In this document: positions 35,552 through 43,057 of the stretch, in pieces
Numbering within the stretch: position 1 is the stretch's first letter
Layout: each line of letters opens with the position of its first letter
NCBI RefSeq assembly: GCF_000744435.1
Contig: NZ_JQLX01000018.1
Coordinates: forward strand, 1-60,564
Length of the DNA: 60,564 nt
DNA from: Hippea jasoniae
GTDB taxonomy: Bacteria; Campylobacterota_A; Desulfurellia; Desulfurellales; Hippeaceae
Direction: 5' to 3'
The notes under the pieces: model-generated
What the model saw: only the letters and a program-made list of their open reading frames with translations
What the model was told of the DNA's origin: nothing
Databases searched by the model: none
Translations under genes and position numbers: made by a program

Positions 35552-36721
35552 ATGGAGGTTTATCTTGATAACAACAGCACCACACCGATGGATGAGAGGG
35601 TAAAAGAGATTTATTGTAAGGCTGTAGAACTTTTTGGCAATGTCAATTCCATATATAACCTGGGCTCTAAAACAAGGAAAGCTGTAGAACAAGCATACGA
35701 TACTATCTACGATGAACTTTCTATCCCTGAAGAAGATGATCTAATCATTACATCATCAACAACGGAAGGCAACAGTGCTGTTATAAAAACTTTTTTACAT
35801 AATTTCTTGTCTGGGTCTGATAAAAAACACATTATAACCACAGTGGCTGAACACAGTTCAATAAAGGCTCCCTGTGCTTTTGTTAAAACATTTGGAATGG
35901 AAGTTGATTATCTTAAAACTGATGAGAACGGTAGAATAGATATAGAGGAGCTTGAAGATAAAATAAGAGATGATACTGCTTTGATTTCTGTTTTGTATGC
36001 AAGTAACGAAAGTGGTGCTATTCAACCAATAAAAGAAATTTCAGAAATTGCTCATAAATATGGAGTTTTTTTTCATTGTGATGGAGCGCAGGCTATCTCA
36101 AAGCTAAAGGTGAATATTAAAGAAATAGGAGTTGATTATTTTACATTTTCAGCTCACAAGTTTCACGGTCCCAAAGGTGTTGGAGGGTTGTATGTAAAAA
36201 ATGGTGCACCCTTTATTCCTTTAATTCATGGACAGCAGATGGGTTACAAAAGAGGAGGAAGCATATATACAAACGGTATTGTTGCCATGGCAAAGGCAAT
36301 AGAGCTTGCAAATAAAAATTTAGATTATGTGCAAACTGAAATTTCAAGATTAAGAGATAAACTTGAAGATGCTATAAGAAAAATACCCGATACCAAGACA
36401 TATGTGGATAAAAAATTCAGACTTCCCAATACTGTAATAGCCTCTTTTAAAGGAATTGAAGGGGAATCCATGCTATGGGAACTAAATAGAAGGGGTGTAT
36501 ATGCAGCAACAGGCAGCAGCTGTTCAAGTGAGAGGCTTAAAGGTAGTGAAGTGCTTGAGGCTCTTGGCGAAGATCCAGAAATTGCACATACTGGTATAAT
36601 TTTTTCTCTAAGTAGATTTACCACAGAGGAAGAAATAGACTATGTTATAGAAATTCTTCCTCCGATAGTTGAAAAGTTAAGGGAAATATCAATGACGTAT
36701 GCAAAAGTCAAGCCCGTTTAA
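35552..36721 (+). CDS. nifS: Cysteine desulfurase NifS
   Basis: A 389-aa PLP enzyme that removes sulfur from cysteine for Fe-S cluster assembly. Features: N-terminal VYLDNNSTTPMD, SAHKFHGPKG with the PLP Lys, and the catalytic Cys loop GSSCSSERLKG. It is of the NifS type paired with NifU (10-nt gap), as in epsilonproteobacteria and related anaerobes where NIF machinery serves as the general housekeeping system. ATG at 35552 sits 5 nt after AGGAGG. Confidence 0.94.
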   Translation: MEVYLDNNSTTPMDERVKEIYCKAVELFGNVNSIYNLGSKTRKAVEQAYDTIYDELSIPEEDDLIITSSTTEGNSAVIKTFLHNFLSGSDKKHIITTVAEHSSIKAPCAFVKTFGMEVDYLKTDENGRIDIEELEDKIRDDTALISVLYASNESGAIQPIKEISEIAHKYGVFFHCDGAQAISKLKVNIKEIGVDYFTFSAHKFHGPKGVGGLYVKNGAPFIPLIHGQQMGYKRGGSIYTNGIVAMAKAIELANKNLDYVQTEISRLRDKLEDAIRKIPDTKTYVDKKFRLPNTVIASFKGIEGESMLWELNRRGVYAATGSSCSSERLKGSEVLEALGEDPEIAHTGIIFSLSRFTTEEEIDYVIEILPPIVEKLREISMTYAKVKPV

Positions 36722-36731
36722 GGAGGTATAG

Positions 36732-37691
36732 ATGGCTAAAAGTGATCTTATAGGTGGAAATATCTGGGAAAAATACTCCAAAAAGGTTATACAGCGTATG
36801 AATGCTCCAAGGTTTTTGGGCGAGTTTTCAGAAGAGGATGCCGCAAAAAGAAATGCAAAATTAGTTGTGGCTGATTTTGGAAGTGAAGCCTGTGGAGATG
36901 CTGTTCGATTATACTGGCTAGTTGATCCTGATACAGACAGAATAATTGATGCAAGATTTAAATCGTTTGGGTGCGGCACTGCAATTGCAAGTAGTGATAT
37001 GATGGCAGAGTTAACCATAGGTAAAACTGTGGATGAGGCTACAAAAATAACAAATTTGGATGTTGAAAAAGCGCTTAGAGATGATCCAGATACTCCTGCT
37101 TTTCCTGCCCAAAAAATGCATTGCTCGGTTATGGCTTATGATGTAATTGTTGAGGCGGCTGCAAAATACAAACAAATAAATCCGAATAAAATTAAAGATT
37201 CTGAAATTGTTTGTGAATGTGCCAGGGTTACGCGTGGAGAAATTGAAGAAATAGTAAGAAAACATAAGGTTAAAACCATTGAGGAACTTCAAAAGTATAC
37301 AGATGCAGGTACTTACTGCAAAAGCTGCGTTAAACCGGGTGGACATGAAGAAAGGCCCATTTATCTTGTAGATATAATTGAAGATGTTAATAAAAAGATG
37401 GAAGAAGAGGAAAGACTCAAACCGCAACGTTTCGAAGATATGAGTCTTTTTAATAAGATAAAAGCCATAGAAAATGTATTGAAAAACGATGTATCTTCTA
37501 TATTGGCCATGGACGGCGGCAGTGTAAAACTTGTTGATGTAAAAGAGAATGATGATAAATCTGTGGAAGTATTAATTGAATATGCAGGCACATGCTCTAC
37601 ATGCAATGCTGCGTTTCTGACATTGCATATGATAGAGGAAACGCTTAAGGATGCCTTAAAAACCAATAAAATAAAGGTTATTCAGGTTTAA
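36732..37691 (+). CDS. nifU: Fe-S scaffold protein NifU (three-domain)
   Basis: A 319-aa NifU with the full three-domain layout. The N-terminal IscU-like scaffold has its Cys in EACGDAVRLYW, SFGCGTAIASSD and KMHCSVMAYD. The central Bfd-like [2Fe-2S] domain has CECARVTRGEI and YCKSCVKPGG. The C-terminal Nfu domain has the CSTC pair (GTCSTCNAA). It builds and hands over clusters made with NifS sulfur. No nif nitrogenase genes are near, so a general role is likely. Its stop overlaps the end of the Rrf2 gene by 4 nt. Confidence 0.95.
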   Translation: MAKSDLIGGNIWEKYSKKVIQRMNAPRFLGEFSEEDAAKRNAKLVVADFGSEACGDAVRLYWLVDPDTDRIIDARFKSFGCGTAIASSDMMAELTIGKTVDEATKITNLDVEKALRDDPDTPAFPAQKMHCSVMAYDVIVEAAAKYKQINPNKIKDSEIVCECARVTRGEIEEIVRKHKVKTIEELQKYTDAGTYCKSCVKPGGHEERPIYLVDIIEDVNKKMEEEERLKPQRFEDMSLFNKIKAIENVLKNDVSSILAMDGGSVKLVDVKENDDKSVEVLIEYAGTCSTCNAAFLTLHMIEETLKDALKTNKIKVIQV

Positions 37692-38068
37692 AAATCTTTT
37701 AGGGTGATGCTTTTAAAAAGTTCAGAAATTTGTGTGTTTAGTTTTAGCCACGTGCCACGTGCCCTGCATGAGTTAATGAGTTCGCATTTGTATTGTTCAT
37801 CTATGCAGGGCGCAAGCTGCACACCCCCTGAAAATATCTCTATTAAATCCATTAATGAAACCTTATCATTTACGATAACATATCCACCATTTGGACCTTT
37901 TTTACCTTTTAGAATGCCTTTTTTCTCAAGAACGGCTGCAAGTTGTTTTAAATAATTTTCAGATATTTTTGTGAGTTTTGAAATTTCAGAGAGAGTTAGC
38001 ATCTTTTCTGAGTTCTTTATTTCTATTAAAAGCCTTAGGCTGTATCTCACCTTTGTTGGTAACTTCAT
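37688..38068 (-). CDS. Rrf2-family regulator with IscR-like cysteines
   Basis: A 126-aa Rrf2 transcription factor. The winged-helix start is typical (MKLPTKVRYSLRLLIEIKNS; LTKISENYLKQLAAVLEKKG), and a C-terminal cluster of three Cys (PCIDEQYKCELINSC, spacing C-x6-C-x5-C) matches the Fe-S ligand set of IscR-type sensors. It is therefore a candidate Fe-S or redox sensor. It lies tail to tail with nifU and divergent from the flavin reductase gene, so it may control either. ATG at 38068 was chosen over an upstream TTG because Rrf2 proteins begin at this motif. Confidence 0.88.
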   Translation of the reverse strand: MKLPTKVRYSLRLLIEIKNSEKMLTLSEISKLTKISENYLKQLAAVLEKKGILKGKKGPNGGYVIVNDKVSLMDLIEIFSGGVQLAPCIDEQYKCELINSCRARGTWLKLNTQISELFKSITLKDF

Positions 38069-38119
38069 GCTATTCTTATAAATTAAATAGGCTTGGTAGT
38101 CAATATAAAGCAATTTTTC

Positions 38120-38167
38120 TTGACAAAAAGTTATGCTTATTATATTAAGTTAGTAGTTTACTAACTT
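38120..38167 (+). promoter_or_regulatory. Promoter and dyad operator of the flavin reductase gene
   Basis: TTGACA (38120-38125), 17-bp spacer, TATTAA (38143-38148). A perfect dyad with 9-bp arms (AAGTTAGTA at 38147-38155, TACTAACTT at 38159-38167) and a 3-bp centre covers the end of the -10 box and the start site. It fits an operator, perhaps for the divergent Rrf2 protein; because Ts follow, a weak attenuator is an alternative. Confidence 0.6.
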
Positions 38168-38191
38168 TTTTGTGATTTTTTGGAGGTTGTT

Positions 38192-39589
38192 ATGAAAATA
38201 TATGATGTTATTGTCATTGGAATGGGTCCTGCGGGTATGGCTGCATCTACCACGGCAAGCAATTTTGGATTAAAGGTTTTGGCTATTGAATCTAATAAAA
38301 TAGGGGGTGAGTGTCTTAATTGTGGATGTATTCCCTCTAAGGCGATTTTAAATGTTGCGGCTTTAAAAGATGATATTGATAATATTAGTGAATTCGGTTT
38401 AAAAATAAACGGCTCATTGGATATTAAAGATGTATTTTTACCTATTCAAAACAGGATTGATACAATTGGGCAAAAAAAAGCAGAAAAGGTTTTTGAAAAT
38501 GTCGATAGGCTAATAGGCGTTCAAGCAGAGTTTATTGATTCCCATACAATTAAAGCAGGTAATAATCTTTATTATGCCTCTAAAGCTATTTTTATAGCTA
38601 CAGGTTCTAAACCATTTATTCCGAATATTAAAGGTATTGAAAGAATTGATTATCTGACAAACAAAAATATTTTTAAAATAAATGAAATACCTGAGCGATT
38701 AGTAATTATTGGTGGTGGGGCAATTGCTTCTGAAATGGCTCTATCATTTAAAGTATTGGGCTCAAAACAGGTTTCAATGATTAACATGGATGAACATTTG
38801 ATTCCTTCTGTAGATAAGGATGTAGCTGAGGTGCTTGAAGAGCAATTCTTAAAAAGGGGTATTGAGGTTCATAACAACACAATTGCAACTTCAGTCTATA
38901 AAGATGGTAATACCATTGTAGTTAACACAACCAATGGTATGCTTAAATGTGATAAGATTTTAGTTGCAGCTGGACGAGTTCCAAATATTGACAGATTGGC
39001 TCTTGAAAAAGCAAATGTGCACTACTCAAAAAAAGGTATTATAGTTGATGAATTTAATAGAACAAATGAAAAGCACATTTATGCTGTTGGAGATTGTAAT
39101 GGAATAAATCTTTTTTCCCATGCAGCAATGCATCAAGGTATGTTGTCTGTTATGCATCTTTTAGGTACAGATTCACCATGCAACTTAAAAAGAAGCATTT
39201 ATCCTGTTCCATGGGCAATATTTACTTTTCCAGAAATTGCTCATGTTGGAGCTACCGAAAAACAACTTGAAAAAGAAGGGATAAAGTTCAGTATTGTTAA
39301 AGATTATTTTAAAAATTACGGTAGGAGTTTAGTTGATTTGAAGGATGAGGGATTTGTAAAAATAATGGTGGATGATAGAGGGTATGTTTTAGGTGCTTCT
39401 ATTGTTGGAAACCATGCAAGTGAGTTGATAGCAGAATGGACAATGGCTATCCAAAACCATATAACTATCATGGATGTTGCAATGATGCAGCATGCTTTTC
39501 CAACTTTATCTATGATGAATTTAAGGGTTGCACAGATGGCTATGATGCAATTTTATGCTAATAAAGGGACTCTTCCTCAAACTGCATAA
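38192..39589 (+). CDS. Pyridine nucleotide-disulfide oxidoreductase, atypical
   Basis: A 465-aa FAD/NAD(P)H flavoenzyme of the dihydrolipoamide dehydrogenase/mercuric reductase group. The FAD fold (VIGMGPAGMAAS) and NAD fold (VIIGGGAIASEMAL) are present. The redox-active motif is GGECLNCGCIPSK: an extra Cys stands between the usual pair. At the C-terminus the catalytic His-Glu dyad (HPTxxE in most members) reads HAFPTLSMM, with Phe and Met in place of His and Glu. It is therefore unlikely to be a true lipoamide dehydrogenase; a sulfur- or polysulfide-related or other thiol reductase role is possible. ATG at 38192 follows TGGAGG. Promoter shows a dyad beside a divergent Rrf2 gene. Confidence 0.85.
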   Translation: MKIYDVIVIGMGPAGMAASTTASNFGLKVLAIESNKIGGECLNCGCIPSKAILNVAALKDDIDNISEFGLKINGSLDIKDVFLPIQNRIDTIGQKKAEKVFENVDRLIGVQAEFIDSHTIKAGNNLYYASKAIFIATGSKPFIPNIKGIERIDYLTNKNIFKINEIPERLVIIGGGAIASEMALSFKVLGSKQVSMINMDEHLIPSVDKDVAEVLEEQFLKRGIEVHNNTIATSVYKDGNTIVVNTTNGMLKCDKILVAAGRVPNIDRLALEKANVHYSKKGIIVDEFNRTNEKHIYAVGDCNGINLFSHAAMHQGMLSVMHLLGTDSPCNLKRSIYPVPWAIFTFPEIAHVGATEKQLEKEGIKFSIVKDYFKNYGRSLVDLKDEGFVKIMVDDRGYVLGASIVGNHASELIAEWTMAIQNHITIMDVAMMQHAFPTLSMMNLRVAQMAMMQFYANKGTLPQTA

Positions 39590-39628
39590 AGTCTAATATA
39601 CCTTTTAGATTTCTCTAAATACAATAAT

Positions 39629-39661
39629 GCCCCCCGAATCTTCAAATATATTAGGGGGGGC
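39629..39661. repeat. GC-rich inverted repeat
   Basis: GCCCCCC (39629-39635) pairs with GGGGGGC (39655-39661) around a 19-nt AT-rich loop. It could end transcription of the flavin reductase gene, but no T run follows on either strand. It sits directly before the transposase relic, so it might be part of an old element end. The C and G runs stand out in this AT-rich region. Confidence 0.5.
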
Positions 39662-39809
39662 TTAAAATAATTAAAGATGTAATAGAGAAATATGGAACAT
39701 CTGAGATTTTCAATTCGATCAGGGCAGCACATACTACTTAAGCATAATAAACCTAAAGAAACAACAAAATATTTCAATATCTAAAATGCAAAAGTCATTA
39801 CTACGATAA
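39661..39809 (+). pseudogene. IS3-family transposase (integrase core) relic
   Basis: Reading from 39661 gives LKIIKDVIEKYGTSEIFNS, matching the stretch before the second catalytic Asp in IS3-family transposases (EKYGxPEIFNTDQGSQ). Continuing one frame over from 39717 gives DQGSTYYLSIINLKKQQNI followed by SIS and a stop at 39807. The two halves join only if one base has been lost near 39715-39717. The DQGS motif and the following LK-x-x-NISIS spacing are characteristic. No terminal inverted repeats or first open reading frame are visible, so this is a dead fragment of about 150 nt. Short, so some doubt remains. Confidence 0.6.
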
Positions 39810-39855
39810 CATATTTTTGTAGAGAATTTTGAGAAATCTTAACCATATCTAAGCT

Positions 39856-40422
39856 TTAAAGTTTCAATAGTTTTAAACTGTTTAGCGGTTGTTCTATATA
39901 TTTCTGTGTTTCCTTAAGAAGTTTATTTTTTAAAGAAGTAAGTATGTGTTTGTTTGGTTTTCTGGAATAAGGATGGTGGAGGATATTTTCTAACTCCTCT
40001 TTTTCAACCTGCGTAAGCATTGAGGTGTTTAGTATGCCATTTTCCTTTAAGAATTCTACCAAAAAGATTACTAAAGCAGGTAGCGAATCCTCTTTTTTTA
40101 GTCTGTTTAGACCTGTCAATAAAACCGAAAGCCTTAGATTTGATCTATATGCGATTTCTAAAAAAAGCATGGCTACAGATAGCTTGGAGAATGAGCCTCT
40201 AATAGCATCAAATCTATCTATAATGTTCATACTATCGACAATGAGGTAACTTTTATTTTCATTTTTTATCTTTCCCGACACCTCAAGCAGTGTTAAGGTG
40301 TCTATGTCTGTGTGTCTGCCATATATAATTAAATCTTTATTTCCATCCTCTGTTATTGCTTTTATGTAGAGCCTGTTGCCCATATCGACGCAGTAAGATG
40401 TGATACACTTGAACTTAAACAT
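39856..40422 (-). CDS. recO: DNA repair protein RecO, divergent
   Basis: A 188-aa protein that resembles small RecO proteins. The N-terminal part looks like the OB-fold strand pattern, followed by the family's NIIDRFDAIRGSFSKLSVAMLFLEIAYR helix (compare the FxxLRxDLxRLxxAxYxxEL pattern) and helical C-terminus. RecO loads RecA with RecR during recombinational repair. It lacks the zinc-finger Cys cluster of some RecO proteins, as do epsilonproteobacterial forms. Assignment rests on the helix pattern only. Divergent from hldD. Confidence 0.6.
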   Translation of the reverse strand: MFKFKCITSYCVDMGNRLYIKAITEDGNKDLIIYGRHTDIDTLTLLEVSGKIKNENKSYLIVDSMNIIDRFDAIRGSFSKLSVAMLFLEIAYRSNLRLSVLLTGLNRLKKEDSLPALVIFLVEFLKENGILNTSMLTQVEKEELENILHHPYSRKPNKHILTSLKNKLLKETQKYIEQPLNSLKLLKL

Positions 40423-40474
40423 ATCTATTTTATATACTTTTAATCGGTTTCTATCAAATTTTTGGAGGTTTGAG

Positions 40475-41413
40475 ATGATTGTTGTAACGGGCGGTGCTGG
40501 TTTTATAGGAAGTAATATTGTCAGGGCATTAAATAAAAGGGGTGTTGGTGATATAATTATTGTTGATAACCTTGAAAATTCAAAAAAGCATCTAAATCTT
40601 AATGCTTTGAGGTTTTTGGATTTTGTTGATAAACGTGATTTTATCGAAAATTTAGATAAATTTGACTCCTTTGATGTTATATTTCATCAGGGCGCATGTT
40701 CAAATACGCTTGAGCAAAACGGCAGATATATGATGCAGAACAATTACGAGTACTCAAAAAAACTCTTTGAGTTTGCCTCCAAAAATAACATCAGATTTAT
40801 CTATGCCTCCAGTGCCTCAGTTTATGGAAACGGAGAAAATGGTTTTAAGGAAGAAGAAAAATGTGAGTATCCGCTTAATATTTATGCTTTTTCAAAGTTT
40901 TTGTTTGATAGGTATGTTAATAGGTTTTTGGGCGAATTGGATATCCAGGTTGTTGGTTTGAGATATTTTAATGTTTATGGCCCCAATGAGGCTCATAAAG
41001 GCAGAATGGCCTCAGTGGTTTACCATTTCCACAACGAAATCTTAGAGGAGGAAACGATAAAACTGTTTGAGGGGAGCGAAAATTTTAAAAGGGATTTTGT
41101 TTATATTGATGATGTTGCAGATGTAAATATGTTTTTCTTTGAAAACCCACACAAAAGCGGTATTTTTAATGTTGGTAGCTCGAAAGCAGAAAGCTTTCTA
41201 AAAATCGCTGAGATTATGCAGGGTCTTTATAAGAATGTAAGAATAGAGTTTATTAAATTTCCCGATGAATTGAAGGGTAAGTATCAAACATTTACGCAGG
41301 CTGACTTATCAAAACTAAGAGAGGCAGGCTATATGAAAAAATTTACACCGCTTGAGGTAGGTGTTAGGCAATATGTTGAGATTCTCAAAACCTCAGGCGG
41401 TATTTTAAGATAA
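40475..41413 (+). CDS. hldD: ADP-L-glycero-D-manno-heptose 6-epimerase
   Basis: A 312-aa short-chain dehydrogenase-type epimerase that makes the heptose donor for lipopolysaccharide inner core. The NADP fold VTGGAGFIGSNIV begins at residue 4, HQGACSNTLEQNG follows, and the YxxxK catalytic pair is in NIYAFSKFLFD. ATG at 40475 follows TTGGAGG; an upstream in-frame start at 40400 would overlap recO and lacks such a site. Other hld genes are not in this window. Ends directly against the enoyl-CoA hydratase gene. Confidence 0.94.
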   Translation: MIVVTGGAGFIGSNIVRALNKRGVGDIIIVDNLENSKKHLNLNALRFLDFVDKRDFIENLDKFDSFDVIFHQGACSNTLEQNGRYMMQNNYEYSKKLFEFASKNNIRFIYASSASVYGNGENGFKEEEKCEYPLNIYAFSKFLFDRYVNRFLGELDIQVVGLRYFNVYGPNEAHKGRMASVVYHFHNEILEEETIKLFEGSENFKRDFVYIDDVADVNMFFFENPHKSGIFNVGSSKAESFLKIAEIMQGLYKNVRIEFIKFPDELKGKYQTFTQADLSKLREAGYMKKFTPLEVGVRQYVEILKTSGGILR

Positions 41414-42205
41414 TTATTTTTTTCCTATATTTTTTAGAAAGTTTTCCATAAGCAGTTGTGGGTCAAATAGATCAGCATTTGATTTGGCTGTAAACAGTAA
41501 AGATTCAGCTACTGTGTGTTCTCTTAGATGATGAAGGGCTATCTTTGTACCAAATACAGCTTTTTTTCTTTTAGAAGAAATATTTTTGGCAATCTTTTTT
41601 GCCAGAAGCAATAGCTCTTTTTTAGTTTCAGTAATTTTTTCAACTAAACCCATGCGGTAAGCTTCGTTAGATGATATTTTATCGGATGTAAAAGCTAAAT
41701 ATTTTGTATGCCCCTCCCCAATAATCCTGGGTAGCCTTTGGAGTGCACCAAGATCATCTATAACACCAACCTGGGTTTCCATTATTGAAAATACAGCATC
41801 CCTGCTTGCAACTCTAATATCACAGGTTGCGGCAAGATCCAATCCGCCTCCAACACAAAAACCGTTAATTGCAGCTATATAGACCTTTTTTGAATTTTCT
41901 ATAACTGAGAAGCTATCCTGCATAAAGACAACATATTCATAAACGGCGTTGTAAAGGTCTTCAGTGGATTTAAAATTTTCCGGTCTAAATCTGCCAAGAA
42001 AATCCTTAAAATCCAATCCCGCACAGAAAGCCCTGCCTTCGCCATAAATGACAACAACACTAACATCATTATCCTTATCAAACTCCTTAACGCCTTTTGC
42101 AATACCATCAAAAATATCTTTATTTAGTGCGTTTAATTTGTCTGGCCTGTTGAGCGCCAAAAATCCTATTCCATCCTCTTTGTAGATCTTAACAGCATCA
42201 CTCAT
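41414..42205 (-). CDS. Enoyl-CoA hydratase/isomerase family protein
   Basis: A 263-aa crotonase-fold protein, likely hydrating or isomerising an enoyl-CoA during fatty acid breakdown. The oxyanion-hole segments are visible (EGRAFCAGLDFKDF and INGFCVGGGLDLAATCDIR). At the usual second catalytic Glu the sequence reads QVGVIDDLGALQRLP, with Asp, so activity may differ from classical hydratases. It overlaps the thioesterase by 8 nt and ends the MerR-thioesterase-hydratase unit. Confidence 0.85.
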   Translation of the reverse strand: MSDAVKIYKEDGIGFLALNRPDKLNALNKDIFDGIAKGVKEFDKDNDVSVVVIYGEGRAFCAGLDFKDFLGRFRPENFKSTEDLYNAVYEYVVFMQDSFSVIENSKKVYIAAINGFCVGGGLDLAATCDIRVASRDAVFSIMETQVGVIDDLGALQRLPRIIGEGHTKYLAFTSDKISSNEAYRMGLVEKITETKKELLLLAKKIAKNISSKRKKAVFGTKIALHHLREHTVAESLLFTAKSNADLFDPQLLMENFLKNIGKK

Positions 42206-42593
42206 TACCCAACTCCTGTAATTTTTCTTTTAACCAATCGGGTATTTCTATTGTTTTGCTTGTTTTGGCATCAAAGCATACCAGTGTTGTTTTACCCACA
42301 GCATATAGTTTATCTGCGTTGAAGATATTATAAACTAAAGTAAAACTTTTTTTGCCTATCTCACCCAGACTTACACTTATATACACAAAATCTTCTGTTG
42401 TTATCGGTTGTTTATAAGTGCATTCTGAGTGAGCAACAACAATCAAAAGCGTTTTTAGGAGTTCTTTATTAAATTCGTTTTTTAAAAGTTCCCATCGAGC
42501 CTGAAGCATATATTGATAATATATGGATTCATTCACGTGACCGTAAACATCAAGGTCTTTAAATCTAACCTGCACTTTTATTGGCTTCATCAT
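42198..42593 (-). CDS. Acyl-CoA thioesterase (4HBT/YbgC-like)
   Basis: A 131-aa hotdog-fold thioesterase. The N-terminal motif VRFKDLDVYGHVNESIYYQYM is the 4-hydroxybenzoyl-CoA thioesterase/YbgC signature with the catalytic Asp region (normally D(T/L)D..GHVNN). It may release CoA from excess or stalled acyl-CoAs. ATG at 42593 is 5 nt after AGGAGG; the ATG at 42605 overlaps that site. Overlaps merR upstream and the hydratase downstream, so it belongs to the same operon. Confidence 0.85.
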   Translation of the reverse strand: MMKPIKVQVRFKDLDVYGHVNESIYYQYMLQARWELLKNEFNKELLKTLLIVVAHSECTYKQPITTEDFVYISVSLGEIGKKSFTLVYNIFNADKLYAVGKTTLVCFDAKTSKTIEIPDWLKEKLQELGNE

Positions 42594-42990
42594 TATCCTC
42601 CTCATTCATAGCATCTACTATTCTTTTTCTGTATTCCACTATATCACTTCTTAAAGAAGCCAGTTTGGCCATTTTTTTATCTATTTTGTCAATGTGAGCA
42701 TCCAGTAATTCGACAAGCCTTGGTAAAATGCTTTTTTCTTTTTTATGTTCATTGTAAATATCGGCAAGCTCTTTCATCTCTTTAAGTGTTAGACCAAGCT
42801 CTTTGAGCTTTAATATAAATTTTAGCCTTCGGATATCTTCTTTTGAATACAACCTTATGCTGTTGTTGATTCTTAAGGGTTCATCCATCAATTTTAGTTC
42901 TTCATAGTAACGTATTGTTCTTGGGGTTATATTGAGCATTTTTGCCACTTCGCCTATGTGATAATACTCCTTTTTTTCTTCCTTTTTCAT
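42565..42990 (-). CDS. MerR-family regulator, candidate fatty-acid-locus controller
   Basis: A 141-aa MerR protein: winged helix (YHIGEVAKMLNITPRTIRYYEEL), then a long coiled-coil dimerisation helix (about residues 75-125), without the metal-binding Cys of MerR/CueR types. It belongs to the short MerR group that includes LiuR-like regulators of acyl-CoA catabolism. The gene lies among fatty acid genes, and TTTACGTTAAA in its own promoter resembles motifs in the fadD and etfB promoters, so self-control and control of those operons are likely. The ligand (an acyl-CoA?) is inference. Confidence 0.88.
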   Translation of the reverse strand: MKKEEKKEYYHIGEVAKMLNITPRTIRYYEELKLMDEPLRINNSIRLYSKEDIRRLKFILKLKELGLTLKEMKELADIYNEHKKEKSILPRLVELLDAHIDKIDKKMAKLASLRSDIVEYRKRIVDAMNEEDNDEANKSAG

Positions 42991-43002
42991 AACAACCTTC
43001 CC

Positions 43003-43050
43003 TTTACGTTAAACTTGGATATATTATACACAATCTATAAAATTAAGCAA
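43003..43050 (-). promoter_or_regulatory. merR promoter with operator-like motif
   Basis: On the minus strand TTGCTT (43050-43045), 16-bp spacer, TATAAT (43028-43023). TTTACGTTAAA (43003-43013) lies just downstream of the -10 box over the start site, a blocking position that suits autorepression. The motif matches those in the fadD and etfB promoters. Confidence 0.6.
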
Positions 43051-43057
43051 TAAAAAA

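Noticed and set aside
39577-39777. 66-codon open frame on the minus strand across the transposase relic
   Set aside because: No ribosome binding site, no family resemblance, and it runs through the GC-rich stem; the plus-strand relic explains the region better.
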